DNA from: Methylococcaceae bacterium
Lineage (GTDB): Bacteria > Pseudomonadota > Gammaproteobacteria > Methylococcales > Methylomonadaceae
NCBI GenBank assembly: GCA_006844705.1
Contig: SPJS01000065.1
Location: 51,424-115,423 of the forward strand
Length of the DNA stretch: 64,000 bases
Direction of reading: 5' to 3'
Every line of letters begins with the position of its first letter. Position 1 is the stretch's first letter. The notes beneath the pieces are model-generated. The model was given only the letters and a program-made list of their open reading frames with translations. It was not told the DNA's origin and did not search any database. Positions 46,767 to 54,836 of the stretch are shown here, piece by piece. The translations under genes and the position numbers were made by a program.

Positions 46767-47897
46767 TTAACTCTGTCTGAATTCATCCGGTACGTCGATG
46801 TTGTTGGGGTATGCCGGTTTCCCCCCGCCATTTTCATTCGCCGCCTTTAACTGGAAAACATAGGCCAGTATCTGAGCGACGGCTACAAACAAACCTTGTG
46901 GAATCTGTTCATTTAATTCGGTGGAGTAATACAAGGCGCGTGCCAATGGCGGTGCGGCAACCAGCGGTACATCAGCCCCCAATGCCTGTGTTCTGATTTC
47001 AGCCGCCACCAGGTCAGTTCCTTTGGCAACAACAATCGGTGCGCCGGACCCTTCCATGTCATATTTAAGTGCTACAGCAAAATGCGTTGGATTGGTTACA
47101 ACTACGTCTGCCTTGGGTACTTCCGCCATCATACGGCGCTGGGCAATATCCATTTGCCGTTGACGAATCCGCCCCTTGATTTCCGGATTACCATCCGATT
47201 CCTTGCATTCGTCCTTGACCTCCTGCTTGGTCATTTTCAACTGCCGTTTGTTATTCCAAAGCTGAAACGGCACATCGACCATGACCACCAGCAACAGAGT
47301 CAGGCACATGATTAAAAATCCCAACACCAGAATTTCTGCCGCGCGCGCAATACCTTGCGCCAGTTGTTTATTATTCAGTGTCAGCAATTCTTCCCAGTAC
47401 ACATTGAACAGGCCGTAGGCCACACTGAAAATCAATGCTACTTTGATGATGGCCTTGATCAGCTCCACCACACCTTGTACGCCAAATATTTTTTTAATCC
47501 CGTTAAGCGGATTAAATTTGGACAGCTTGGGCTGAATGGCCTGGCTGCTGAAATTCCAGCCGCCAATAATCATGGGTGTAATCAGAGAAGATGCAACCAA
47601 GACCAGCATAATGGGTAAAACCAGCAACATTGCATCTTTTAGCAAACTGCCAAATAACTGAAGGGGTAATGCAGCATCAAAAATCGCTTCACGGTTTAAC
47701 TGGAATGGTCGTCGCATCAACTGCCACAAGCCCTGCGAGATATGTTCACCCAGGAATAAAAACATCACCGAACTGATGATTAATATGGAAAAGGTATCCA
47801 GTTCCTTGGATCGCGGGACCTGGCCTTTTTTGCGCGCATCGCTGATGCGCTTGGCCGTGGGTTCTTCGGATTTATCCTGACCTGAGTCTTCCGCCAT
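46767..47897 (-). CDS. flhB: Flagellar export switch protein FlhB
   Basis: Four membrane segments (about 30-215) and a cytoplasmic domain with the self-cleaving motif NPTH (VVTNPTHFAVALKYD), which controls the switch from rod-hook to filament substrates. The N-terminus SGQDKSEEPTAKRISDARKKGQ is typical of the family. Length 376. It is coupled to fliR by TAATG. Confidence 0.96.
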   Translation of the reverse strand: MAEDSGQDKSEEPTAKRISDARKKGQVPRSKELDTFSILIISSVMFLFLGEHISQGLWQLMRRPFQLNREAIFDAALPLQLFGSLLKDAMLLVLPIMLVLVASSLITPMIIGGWNFSSQAIQPKLSKFNPLNGIKKIFGVQGVVELIKAIIKVALIFSVAYGLFNVYWEELLTLNNKQLAQGIARAAEILVLGFLIMCLTLLLVVMVDVPFQLWNNKRQLKMTKQEVKDECKESDGNPEIKGRIRQRQMDIAQRRMMAEVPKADVVVTNPTHFAVALKYDMEGSGAPIVVAKGTDLVAAEIRTQALGADVPLVAAPPLARALYYSTELNEQIPQGLFVAVAQILAYVFQLKAANENGGGKPAYPNNIDVPDEFRQS

Positions 47898-48670
47898 TAC
47901 AGCCTCAGCACATCAGAGACCAGTAAAAAAGCCTCGTGCAACATATCACCAAACACTTCCAACATGCCCGGAATGGTCATCCAGATCAGCACCATGCCCA
48001 TCATGATGGTAATTGGAAAGCCCACCCCGAAAATCTGTAATTGAGGTGCAGCGCGGGAGGCCACGCCAAAACTTAAATTGATAAATAAAATGGTGATGAT
48101 TAATGGCAAGGCAACGAGCACGCCACCAACAAAGATTTGTGCACTCCAGATGACAACCTGCCAAATATCCGACATTTCCAGCGCCATCAGCGCAATGGGC
48201 AAGGTGTCAAAACTTTGAACCAGCATTTCAATCACCAGCAAGTGACCATTAATACCCAGAAAAAAAAGACTGCCCGATATAACCAGTACCTGACCAATCA
48301 CCGGTACCTGTACGCCTGTCGCCGGATCGACCAGTGAACTGAACCCCAGCCCCATACTGTAGGCCACTGATTGGCCAGCCAGTAACATGACTGAAAACAC
48401 CATTTGCAAGATAAACCCCGTCAATAATCCGATCATGACTTGTTGTACTGCAATAACGATGCCTGTATAGCTGAATAAGGTAATATCAGGTATGTTTGGC
48501 AACACAGGAATGACTACCCCCGTGGTGACCAGGGCCAGCAGTAAGCGTACTCTGGCAGGTACCGCCTGCATGCTGAACACCGGCATGGCAATCAACAATG
48601 CCCCAATTCGAAAAAAGAGCCAGACAAAACTGGCCAGCCAGGATAACAGCTGGGCTTCGCTGATATTCAT
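47897..48670 (-). CDS. fliR: Flagellar export gate protein FliR
   Basis: A 257-residue integral membrane protein with about six hydrophobic segments, including FFRIGALLIAMPVFSMQAVP and MLLAGQSVAYSMGLGFSSLV, signatures of the FliR/SpaR/YscT family. It forms the export gate with FliP and FliQ. It overlaps fliQ by 4 bases. Confidence 0.96.
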   Translation of the reverse strand: MNISEAQLLSWLASFVWLFFRIGALLIAMPVFSMQAVPARVRLLLALVTTGVVIPVLPNIPDITLFSYTGIVIAVQQVMIGLLTGFILQMVFSVMLLAGQSVAYSMGLGFSSLVDPATGVQVPVIGQVLVISGSLFFLGINGHLLVIEMLVQSFDTLPIALMALEMSDIWQVVIWSAQIFVGGVLVALPLIITILFINLSFGVASRAAPQLQIFGVGFPITIMMGMVLIWMTIPGMLEVFGDMLHEAFLLVSDVLRL

Positions 48671-48936
48671 CCGATCAATTCAGGAATGGAACGCACCATA
48701 TCCTGAAAATAATCAATTAACATCTGCAACATGGCAGGCCCTGCAATCATTAACACAATAACGATTGTGGCCAGTTTGGGAATAAAGGTCAGCGTTTGTT
48801 CCTGAATGGATGTCGCTGCCTGAAACATGGAGACCAGCAGTCCCACGGCCAGTGAGGTCAGCAGAATAGGAGCGATAACCTTGACCGCCACCCAGACCGT
48901 TTCCTGGGCGATCATGGTGATGGATTCAGGTGTCAT
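48667..48936 (-). CDS. fliQ: Flagellar export gate protein FliQ
   Basis: An 89-residue protein of two hydrophobic hairpin segments (about 15-40 and 55-78) with TSIQEQTLTFIPKL between them, the FliQ family signature. It forms part of the FliPQR gate. The gene overlaps fliR by 4 bases and follows fliP at 11 bases. Confidence 0.96.
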   Translation of the reverse strand: MTPESITMIAQETVWVAVKVIAPILLTSLAVGLLVSMFQAATSIQEQTLTFIPKLATIVIVLMIAGPAMLQMLIDYFQDMVRSIPELIG

Positions 48937-48947
48937 TTTGCCACCTG

Positions 48948-49685
48948 CTAAACGTAAAAACTGGCGGCCAGCATTTCTAATACCAGTGACCAGCCATCGG
49001 CCAATACAAACAGCATCAGCTTAAACGGTAACGAGACAATCATCGGTGACAACATCATCATACCCATCGACATCAATACACTGGCAACCACCAGGTCGAT
49101 GACCAGAAAAGGCAAAAAGATGAGAAAGCCAATCTGAAATGCAGTTTTCAATTCGCTGGTCACAAAGGCAGGTAACAGCAGGGAAAATGGCACATCGTCA
49201 ACCGTATCAAAATCATCGCGATCTGCAATACGCATGAACATGTCCAGGTCGGCTTCGCGGGTTTGCTTAAGCATAAACGTGCGCAACGGTTGCGCCGCTT
49301 TTTCCAGCGCTGTCATTACACTGATTTGCTCTTCCAGATACGGCTGCACCGCTTCGCGGTTGATGTTGTCAAATACTGGCATCATGATAAAAATGGTCAG
49401 GAACAGTGACAACCCCAATAACACCTGATTACTCGGTGCCTGTGCCGTTCCAATCGCCTGCCGCAACAACCCCAGCACAATCATGATGCGGGTAAACGAC
49501 GTCATGGTCAGCAGCATTGCCGGCAACAATGTCAGCATGGTCATCAGCGCCAGAATCTGGATAGTCACCGTATAGGTCTGTCCACCATCCGGCGCCGTCG
49601 TTACACTAACGGCATTGACCCCCGCCGCCATACCCTGCTCCGACACCAGCATCAAACCCGCCAGCAGACACAGCCATTTAATCAC
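48948..49685 (-). CDS. fliP: Flagellar export gate protein FliP
   Basis: Signal-peptide-bearing gate protein with the two family signatures [18 protein letters not shown] and [21 protein letters not shown] chose GTG 49685, eight bases after GGAGG, giving 245 residues and a start of hydrophobic [13 protein letters not shown]. The frame runs further upstream inside fliO but without a good start. It overlaps the fliO stop by 8 bases. Confidence 0.93.
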   Translation of the reverse strand: MIKWLCLLAGLMLVSEQGMAAGVNAVSVTTAPDGGQTYTVTIQILALMTMLTLLPAMLLTMTSFTRIMIVLGLLRQAIGTAQAPSNQVLLGLSLFLTIFIMMPVFDNINREAVQPYLEEQISVMTALEKAAQPLRTFMLKQTREADLDMFMRIADRDDFDTVDDVPFSLLLPAFVTSELKTAFQIGFLIFLPFLVIDLVVASVLMSMGMMMLSPMIVSLPFKLMLFVLADGWSLVLEMLAASFYV

Positions 49686-50106
49686 TGGGTTGTCCTCCCA
49701 GCGCTTGTCGTAACTTGCTGGCAAACGCCGGGTTATCCACATGTTCTTCTTGTGAATATAAACGTTGCTCTCCATCCAGTTCCAGCAGTTTTTCAATGCG
49801 TCCCGGGGTTACGCCCAGTAATACTTCCTTTTCACCGACTTTAATCAGCACCACCTTTTCACGCATGCCCAGGCTTAATCCAGTTAATATGCGTAAGGAT
49901 TGTGCACCAGCAAGCGATAAATGTCCGCTTTTTTTAAAAAACCAGACGCAGGCAAAAAATAACAGCAACACCAGTACCAAGCTTACCGACCAACTGACAG
50001 CATCCTGCATGCCAACACCAGGGGCCTGCTCATTTACTGATGTCTGTGCAGCATGTCCCATCACGGGATAACAAGCGGCAAAAAATAATAAGCACAGATT
50101 CCTCAT
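49678..50106 (-). CDS. fliO: Flagellar export accessory protein FliO
   Basis: A 142-residue protein with an N-terminal signal-like segment, one membrane segment (about 40-58: [17 protein letters not shown]) and a cytoplasmic domain with [22 protein letters not shown], the FliO/FliZ pattern. It stabilises FliP during gate assembly. Its start overlaps the fliN stop (TAATG). Confidence 0.92.
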   Translation of the reverse strand: MRNLCLLFFAACYPVMGHAAQTSVNEQAPGVGMQDAVSWSVSLVLVLLLFFACVWFFKKSGHLSLAGAQSLRILTGLSLGMREKVVLIKVGEKEVLLGVTPGRIEKLLELDGEQRLYSQEEHVDNPAFASKLRQALGGQPSD

Positions 50107-50528
50107 TACCCCAGCTTTCTCACTCGTTCTGATGGACTGATTACATCCGTCAGGCGGATGCCGAATTTATCGTTGACCACGACCACTTCGCCATGCGCGA
50201 TCAAGGTTCCATTCACCAGCACATCCATCGGCTCTCCGGCGTAACGATCCAGCTCGACAACGGACCCCTGATTTAACTGCAGTAAATTGCGGATATTGAT
50301 TTTGGTGCGTCCGATTTCCATCGACAGCGTCACCGGAACATCAAGAATGACATCCAGATTAACGTCTTCATCTCCCCCTGCTATCCCGTCAGCTTCTTCC
50401 AAATCGGGAAAAGTGGCCGCATCCAGCTCATCTGTACTCTCTTCAAGCCCGGCATCACTTTCAACTTCCGCCTGTTCATCCATGGCCTGAGCCCAGTCAT
50501 CTCCTAATTCATCATCATTGTCACTCAT
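50106..50528 (-). CDS. fliN: Flagellar motor switch protein FliN
   Basis: The acidic N-terminal half (about 1-55) is variable. The C-terminal SpoA domain holds DVPVTLSMEIGRTKINIRNL and GTLIAHGEVVVVNDKFGIRL. FliN forms the bottom of the C-ring and binds FliH and CheY. Length 140 is typical. Confidence 0.96.
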   Translation of the reverse strand: MSDNDDELGDDWAQAMDEQAEVESDAGLEESTDELDAATFPDLEEADGIAGGDEDVNLDVILDVPVTLSMEIGRTKINIRNLLQLNQGSVVELDRYAGEPMDVLVNGTLIAHGEVVVVNDKFGIRLTDVISPSERVRKLG

Positions 50529-50558
50529 GTGCAGTCCTTAACTAAATATTTGAATACA

Positions 50559-51539
50559 TCAAATGGATCCCTGATCCAGTTTTTTCATAATCTGAATAGC
50601 ATAATTGCCATCTGACAATCCCAGTTTGCCTTGAAAAATTGGCACTTTTTCAGCTCTTATCACCACTTCTTCCGGCACATCAATGGGGATCACGTCACCG
50701 GCATTGAATGTCATCACATCCTTGATCATCATTTCTTTTTCTACCAGATCACTACTGAGTTCCACCTGACTACGCATCACTTCATTACGTAATGTTTCCC
50801 GCCAACGTCCATCCACTTCACCATGATCACTGGTCACCGCATCCAACATTTCCCTGATCGGTTCAATCATGGTGTAAGGCATCACCAGATTCATATCGCC
50901 GCCGCCGCCTTCCAGTTCAATATGAATGGTAGAAATAACAACAATTTCAGACGGACTAACCACATTCGCAAATTGCGGATTTACTTCCGAGTTCATATAT
51001 TCAAACTCGATATCCATCACCGGTTTCCAGGCTTCCATCATATCTTTGAAAACCACATCAATAATCAAGCGGATGACACGCATTTCCGTCGGTGTAAACT
51101 CACGCCCTTCCACTTTGTTATAAAACTGGCCACCTCCACCAAAAAAATTATCCACCGCGGTAAACACCAGACGCGGCTCCATCACAATCAAAGCGCGGCC
51201 ACGCAATGGCGACATTCGGATAATGTTCAGATTGGTCGGTACAAACAGGCTTTGGATAAATTCAGAAAACTTCTGCACCTGAATACCAGACACAGAAATT
51301 TCAGCAGAACGCCTTAAAAAATTGAAAAGTGATATACGAAAATGCCGGGCAAAACGCTCATTTACCATCTCCAGAGTCGGCATACGCCCACGGACAATAC
51401 GCTCCTGATTGGCAAAGTCATAAGATCTGGTTCCCTGTTGCTCTGCATCCTCAATCGCTTCAGTTTCGACTTCACCATCATCTACACCATGCAACAGTGC
51501 ATCAATTTCATCCTGGGAGAGTAAATCAGCTGTCGACAT
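50559..51539 (-). CDS. fliM: Flagellar motor switch protein FliM
   Basis: The N-terminal CheY-binding peptide LLSQDEIDALLHG is intact. The middle CheC-like domain and the C-terminal SpoA domain (VPIFQGKLGLSDGNYAIQI) complete the 326-residue switch protein. The FliM middle-domain motif ELEGGGGDMNLVMPY is present. CheY-P from 41149 would bind here to reverse rotation. Confidence 0.97.
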   Translation of the reverse strand: MSTADLLSQDEIDALLHGVDDGEVETEAIEDAEQQGTRSYDFANQERIVRGRMPTLEMVNERFARHFRISLFNFLRRSAEISVSGIQVQKFSEFIQSLFVPTNLNIIRMSPLRGRALIVMEPRLVFTAVDNFFGGGGQFYNKVEGREFTPTEMRVIRLIIDVVFKDMMEAWKPVMDIEFEYMNSEVNPQFANVVSPSEIVVISTIHIELEGGGGDMNLVMPYTMIEPIREMLDAVTSDHGEVDGRWRETLRNEVMRSQVELSSDLVEKEMMIKDVMTFNAGDVIPIDVPEEVVIRAEKVPIFQGKLGLSDGNYAIQIMKKLDQGSI

Positions 51540-51540
51540 A

Positions 51541-52062
51541 TTATTGCATCACAAATGAAGTAAAAAAGATTTCCTTAACCTGCTTTTTGCCGGTCATTTT
51601 GGTCATCACATTCTGGATTTCTTCCAACATGACTTTACGCAATTCATTTTTTCCTTCCGTTTGCTTTAGTTTCATTGCCCCCGCTGCGCTAATTGCCATT
51701 AGCAAGTTATTCATCAACATCGGCTCGTGTTTTTCAATCTCGTCCTCAGCATCTTTATTCATCAATAACAAGGACAGTTTCACTTCAATCAAACGTGCTG
51801 CACTGCCTTTAGGAAAATTGACCCGCAAGGCTTCCTCAAGCTCGTAATACACCATGTCACTGACTTCCGGCTCAACCTCCTCCTTGACAACTTCTTCTGC
51901 CACGTCTTGCGTTTCTTCACCTTCAGCCTTGCTGTCATCTCCACCCATCAAAAAGAAAGCGGCACCTCCACCAATAATAATCAGCACCAAAACAATAATG
52001 ATGATAATTAAAATTTTATTAGAGCCGCCCGCCCCTTCTGCTTCTTGTGTTTCTTCTGCCAT
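51541..52062 (-). CDS. fliL: Flagellar basal-body-associated protein FliL
   Basis: A single-pass membrane protein: a Glu/Gly-rich cytosolic start, membrane segment ILIIIIIVLVLIIIGGGAAFF, an acidic linker and the stomatin-like periplasmic domain ending VKEIFFTSFVMQ. FliL supports stators. I chose ATG 52062 (173 residues), preceded by GGA; a TTG four codons earlier is less likely. It is the first gene of the operon; fliK, which often precedes it, is not here. Confidence 0.95.
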   Translation of the reverse strand: MAEETQEAEGAGGSNKILIIIIIVLVLIIIGGGAAFFLMGGDDSKAEGEETQDVAEEVVKEEVEPEVSDMVYYELEEALRVNFPKGSAARLIEVKLSLLLMNKDAEDEIEKHEPMLMNNLLMAISAAGAMKLKQTEGKNELRKVMLEEIQNVMTKMTGKKQVKEIFFTSFVMQ

Positions 52063-52631
52063 AATTTTTTCCAAATTTTTAATTGCTTAAAGCAACCAAC
52101 ATTCCAACTCTAGTTATATATTGAAAAACAAATACTTAGCCAATATTTGTAACGTGTTCTTTACAATGCCAATTTTTCGCCCACGAGAATACGTATCAAC
52201 ATGTCAAAAAACTGACAATCAACATCACATGCACTGATTAAAGTCTAGACGGGAATTTTGTGAAGTGAATAGCGTTTTGGCAATAAAATGCTAAAGATAT
52301 TTTTCAACTGAAAAAATAATGCTTATTACACGACTGCGTAAAACTGTTGCACATCAGCCTTGAGTGCCCAACGGCAAATTGATAGCCTTGCGCGGTGCCC
52401 AGTTGATTCAGATTGCCATTGGTCTCATAATGAGGCTGATTCTGATTTTCAATGCCATTAGCAATGCCCGGGCTCAGACTGCCCAAGGTACACAGACTGG
52501 TTAACAGCAATAAGCTGTTCAGACGCTAAAGAAATGTCGAATAACGCTCCCGCTCATCCAACTTACGGTTCCGTCTTGCGAATTGACATACGCAAAAAAA
52601 AGAATTATTCTTCGAGTTAGCTATTGATAAA

Positions 52632-52816
52632 CAGGATAATATCAATTATCAGGACTATTCGACAGGATAAATTGCATAGCAGGCAAACGTGCCTGATTTC
52701 ACGGCCAATACTGTGGAATATGGAATAGCAAGGCAAAAGTTCAGGATATTAATATCCTGTCAAATGTGCCTGATTGTTCTGTCAGTATCTAGAATATCAG
52801 GGTAAATATGCCTGAT
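52632..52816. repeat. Cluster of CAGG/CCTG inverted repeats
   Basis: Several short inverted repeats with CAGG and CCTG arms lie within 185 bases upstream of the DUF2971 gene: CAGGCA-AACG-TGCCTG at 52680-52695, a perfect palindrome at 52742-52759, CCTGTCAAATGTGCCTG at 52756-52772, and CAGGGTAAATATGCCTG at 52798-52814. The sequence between copies is also partly repeated (GTGCCTGATT appears twice). They may be operators, hairpins or remnants of mobile DNA. Confidence 0.65.
52742..52759. repeat. Perfect 18-base palindrome
   Basis: CAGGATATTAATATCCTG is identical to its reverse complement. It could bind a dimeric regulator in front of the DUF2971 gene about 95 bases downstream. Nothing in the window identifies the binding protein. 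Confidence 0.7.
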
Positions 52817-52851
52817 AATAATAAGTTAGGCTCGCAGGGTAAGTAATAATT

Positions 52852-53595
52852 ATGGGAAATAAAGCTTATAAATATGCAGGAGCAGATGTGATAAGCAAGG
52901 CCTTCTCACAAGAAGGCTATTGTAATTTCAAGTGCTCATACCCCAAAGATTTTAATGACCCTTATGAGTTATTTCTAACTATCGACTATAATCAAGAACC
53001 AGATGTTTTGGCTTATTACCATGAAACTATTGGAAAGCTTCCTCAACTAGCAACTACATGTTTTTCTAAATCACCTGATGTAATACCAATGTGGGCGCAC
53101 TATGCGCATAATCACCAAGGAGTAGTCATTGAAGTAGACGAAGAGATATTATCTGAATTTCTTCCTGAAGTTCGATTTGGAGATATTGATTATCTTGATG
53201 AACCAGATGAATCTATATTAGAGTTTCTACAGCGAGCACATGCAACGTATAAAGCACGCCATGTTTATTTCTTACAGAATGCTGTGTTTAGTGCTGCATA
53301 CTATACAAAAAATACATGCTGGAGTTACGAGGAAGAAAAAAGACTGGTAGTAGCACCAGAAGATTGCATCGAATTAAATGAGTTACTACTAATTCAGCTA
53401 CCTACTGAATGTATAACAGCATTAATTGTAGGTCATCAATCAACTTCTAATACCAAAGAAAGTATAAAAGATCTTTCTAAGAAACTAGAATGCTCATATT
53501 ATGAAATGCATATAGGGCGGAGCAATCCAGTCCCCTATTTTTCTAACGATGAAAAAGCTACTTATACATTTAATGGTAGTAGTATTGCTGGCTGA
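52852..53595 (+). CDS. DUF2971 domain protein
   Basis: The 247-residue protein matches the DUF2971 pattern: an early PKDFNDPYELF and the core TCFSKSPDVIPMWAHYAHNHQG with a following WSYEEEKRLVV. There is no signal peptide or membrane segment. The function is unknown; such genes are often found singly in accessory regions. Codon use is more AT-rich than the flagellar genes beside it, which suggests transfer. The palindrome cluster lies upstream. ATG 52852 is preceded by AGGGTAAG. Confidence 0.8.
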   Translation: MGNKAYKYAGADVISKAFSQEGYCNFKCSYPKDFNDPYELFLTIDYNQEPDVLAYYHETIGKLPQLATTCFSKSPDVIPMWAHYAHNHQGVVIEVDEEILSEFLPEVRFGDIDYLDEPDESILEFLQRAHATYKARHVYFLQNAVFSAAYYTKNTCWSYEEEKRLVVAPEDCIELNELLLIQLPTECITALIVGHQSTSNTKESIKDLSKKLECSYYEMHIGRSNPVPYFSNDEKATYTFNGSSIAG

Positions 53596-53670
53596 CCCCT
53601 TGATCTGTTTCCTATTTTCTTTTTAAAGGTCAATGTTTGTATTAATGAGTGCCTGTCCTATAAAGGTTTA

Positions 53671-54018
53671 TCATCGCGCAATTATATCCAGCTCATGTTT
53701 TAGAAAAACTGCGCAAGCTCTGAGTTTGTCATCATATCGAGTTTCACTTTCCTTATTTTCATCTACATAGCCAACTAGATACTTTCCCTCATTATCAGTC
53801 TTAAAATACCAGCCAGCACATCTTTTATCTTCTGAATACTCGAGCCAATCATCAACAAAATCAGGATGAGATAGCAACTCTTTGTATAAACTTTGCTCAG
53901 TGACTTGGCTTGCTCCACTCGCATAATTTAATTGCTGTAGCAACTCATACATTGAAACAGTATATTTTTGGGAAAACTCTCTTGCTAGGCCTAGCAGACT
54001 AGCTGTTATGTTAGACAT
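53671..54018 (-). CDS. Probable immunity protein for the toxin tail encoded upstream
   Basis: A 115-residue, cytosolic, acidic protein without a family I recognise. Two features suggest an immunity partner: the ATG overlaps the stop of the toxin-tail gene (TAATG), and small acidic proteins follow most CdiA/Rhs toxin ends. Aromatic residues (WLEYSEDKRCAGWYF) are frequent. The assignment is inferred from position only. It could also be a stand-alone hypothetical gene. Confidence 0.6.
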   Translation of the reverse strand: MSNITASLLGLAREFSQKYTVSMYELLQQLNYASGASQVTEQSLYKELLSHPDFVDDWLEYSEDKRCAGWYFKTDNEGKYLVGYVDENKESETRYDDKLRACAVFLKHELDIIAR

Positions 54019-54254
54019 TATTTTATTAACCTCGCTCCGTCATCGCTTAATTTAAAGCCCTGTCCCATCAAGTAATCCAACTCTTTACGAAACGCTCCAG
54101 AAACATCTTTCACATTCTTCACAGGATTGGATAACACAATGTCATCACCTCGTTTTATCATCCTATCCAGGAATTTCTTATTAGCGCCCCATTGTTCGGC
54201 TTTACTCATTTTATTCCAAACATCCGTTGGAATACTGAAACGCTTCGCCCCCAA
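54018..54254 (-). CDS. C-terminal toxin fragment of a polymorphic (CdiA/Rhs-type) toxin
   Basis: The 78 residues resemble the extreme C-terminal end of large contact-dependent toxins: SIPTDVWNKMSKAEQWGANK, then FLDRMIKRGDDIVLSNPV, then RKELDYLMGQGFKLSDDGARLI. The pattern W-x-x-N-x-x-FLD-x-x-I-x-RGD and the ending G-x-x-L-I-K are known from such toxin tails. The open frame continues upstream to 54287, where a stop ends it, so the rest of the protein is lost. TTG 54254 follows AGAAGG and could start a short product; no ATG fits. The toxic activity is unknown. Confidence 0.65.
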   Translation of the reverse strand: MGAKRFSIPTDVWNKMSKAEQWGANKKFLDRMIKRGDDIVLSNPVKNVKDVSGAFRKELDYLMGQGFKLSDDGARLIK

Positions 54255-54303
54255 TTCATTGAGCCTTCTTTTTGATAGTTTGGCGAATTATAGCATATCG
54301 ATC

Positions 54304-54320
54304 GAGTCTGACCCCATTGG
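54304..54320. repeat. GAGTCTGACCCC motif, mobile-element border type
   Basis: GAGTCTGACCCCATTGG lies exactly at the border between the toxin fragment and the transposase remnant. Motifs of this kind (GGGGTCAGACTC on the other strand) are frequent at ends of sequences linked to REP-associated transposases. The link is from memory of many genomes and is not proven here. Confidence 0.4.
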
Positions 54321-54542
54321 TTCACTTTGTATCCAAAAGCGACCGCGAAAGCGAAAGCCATGGGTGAAGTCTATTGGGTTAAAAGTCATCCTTTAGCGGC
54401 CTGGAGTGTACTGTTGCGTCAACCGAAAAAGAAACGAAAAGCGGTGACCTATACCGGCAAAGAACGCCAGTCTAAACGGGATAAAGTCCACGCTAATCGA
54501 GAGAAAGAACCCTGGCTACTGGTGGCTTCATTGTTGAAAATA
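54321..54542 (+). pseudogene. IS4-family transposase fragment
   Basis: The plus frame in this segment encodes KAMGEVYWVKSHPLAAW, a Lys-rich stretch (KKKRKAVTYTGKERQSKRDK) and REKEPWLLVASLL. The EPWLL-x-x-SL ending resembles the region before the catalytic Glu part of IS4 transposases. Both ends are missing, no start fits, and the frame changes character after VASLL. It is a remnant, not a working element. No target repeats could be matched. Confidence 0.5.
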
Positions 54543-54559
54543 GGGGACAGACCACGTTT
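54543..54559. repeat. GGGGACAGACCACGTTT motif, mobile-element border type
   Basis: GGGGACAGACCACGTTT marks the second border of the transposase remnant. Its reverse form AAACGTGGTCTGTCCCC is common near REP-associated transposase genes. Together with the motif at 54304 it brackets about 220 bases. Confidence 0.4.
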
Positions 54560-54567
54560 AATATTAA

Positions 54568-54690
54568 CTCCAAGCAACATCCCTTGGTACAAATGAGGAA
54601 TACATAATCAACCGGGTACGTTTTTTAAAAGCTATCGGCACCCTGAGCGAGGAAAATTTACAGGAAATTAGTCATTGGATGGAAAAATAG
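54568..54690 (+). pseudogene. C-terminal fragment, possibly of a MazF/PemK-like toxin
   Basis: The frame ends in IINRVRFLKAIGTLSEENLQ and EISHWMEK before TAG at 54688-54690. The pattern N-R-V-R-x-L-x-x-x-I-G-x-L-S-x-E-x-L resembles the end of MazF/PemK toxins. Upstream of 54568 the frame is closed by TAA and no start exists. It is a 3' remnant, and the family assignment is tentative. Confidence 0.35.
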
Positions 54691-54836
54691 ATATCACTCT
54701 ATTTTATTCCAGACCTTTCATCTTTGGAAAACGATTACCTGTCTGGTTTAGCCTCCTTGTGGTCAAAATATATCGACATATTTCATTTTTCTCGTCAATA
54801 AATTACTATCGTGGCTGATTTACTGGATGAGAAATC

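Larger units (their letters stand above)
52063..52851. other. Gene-poor stretch at the left end of the accessory island
   Basis: The 789 bases contain the fliL promoter region (near 52063-52300), a group of CAGG/CCTG inverted repeats (52632-52816), and no confident gene. A minus-strand frame near 52304-52510 could encode a 68-residue product with a signal-like start (TSLCTLGSLSPGIANG), but it begins only at TTG or CTG, has no ribosome-binding site that I can see, and matches no family I recognise. Confidence 0.5.

Noticed and set aside
46213..46770. Plus-strand frame of 185 codons opposite flhA
   Set aside because: Low-complexity Thr/Pro/Ala-rich product expected from reading membrane-gene codons backwards.
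52275..52295. Sigma-54-like TTGGCA...TGCT sequence on the plus strand
   Set aside because: The distance between GG and GC is 9 instead of 10 bases and it points away from fliL; no gene follows at a suitable distance.
52304..52510. Minus-strand small frame with signal-like start
   Set aside because: Only TTG or CTG starts, an immediate upstream stop, no ribosome-binding site and no family; kept as a note in the intergenic entry.
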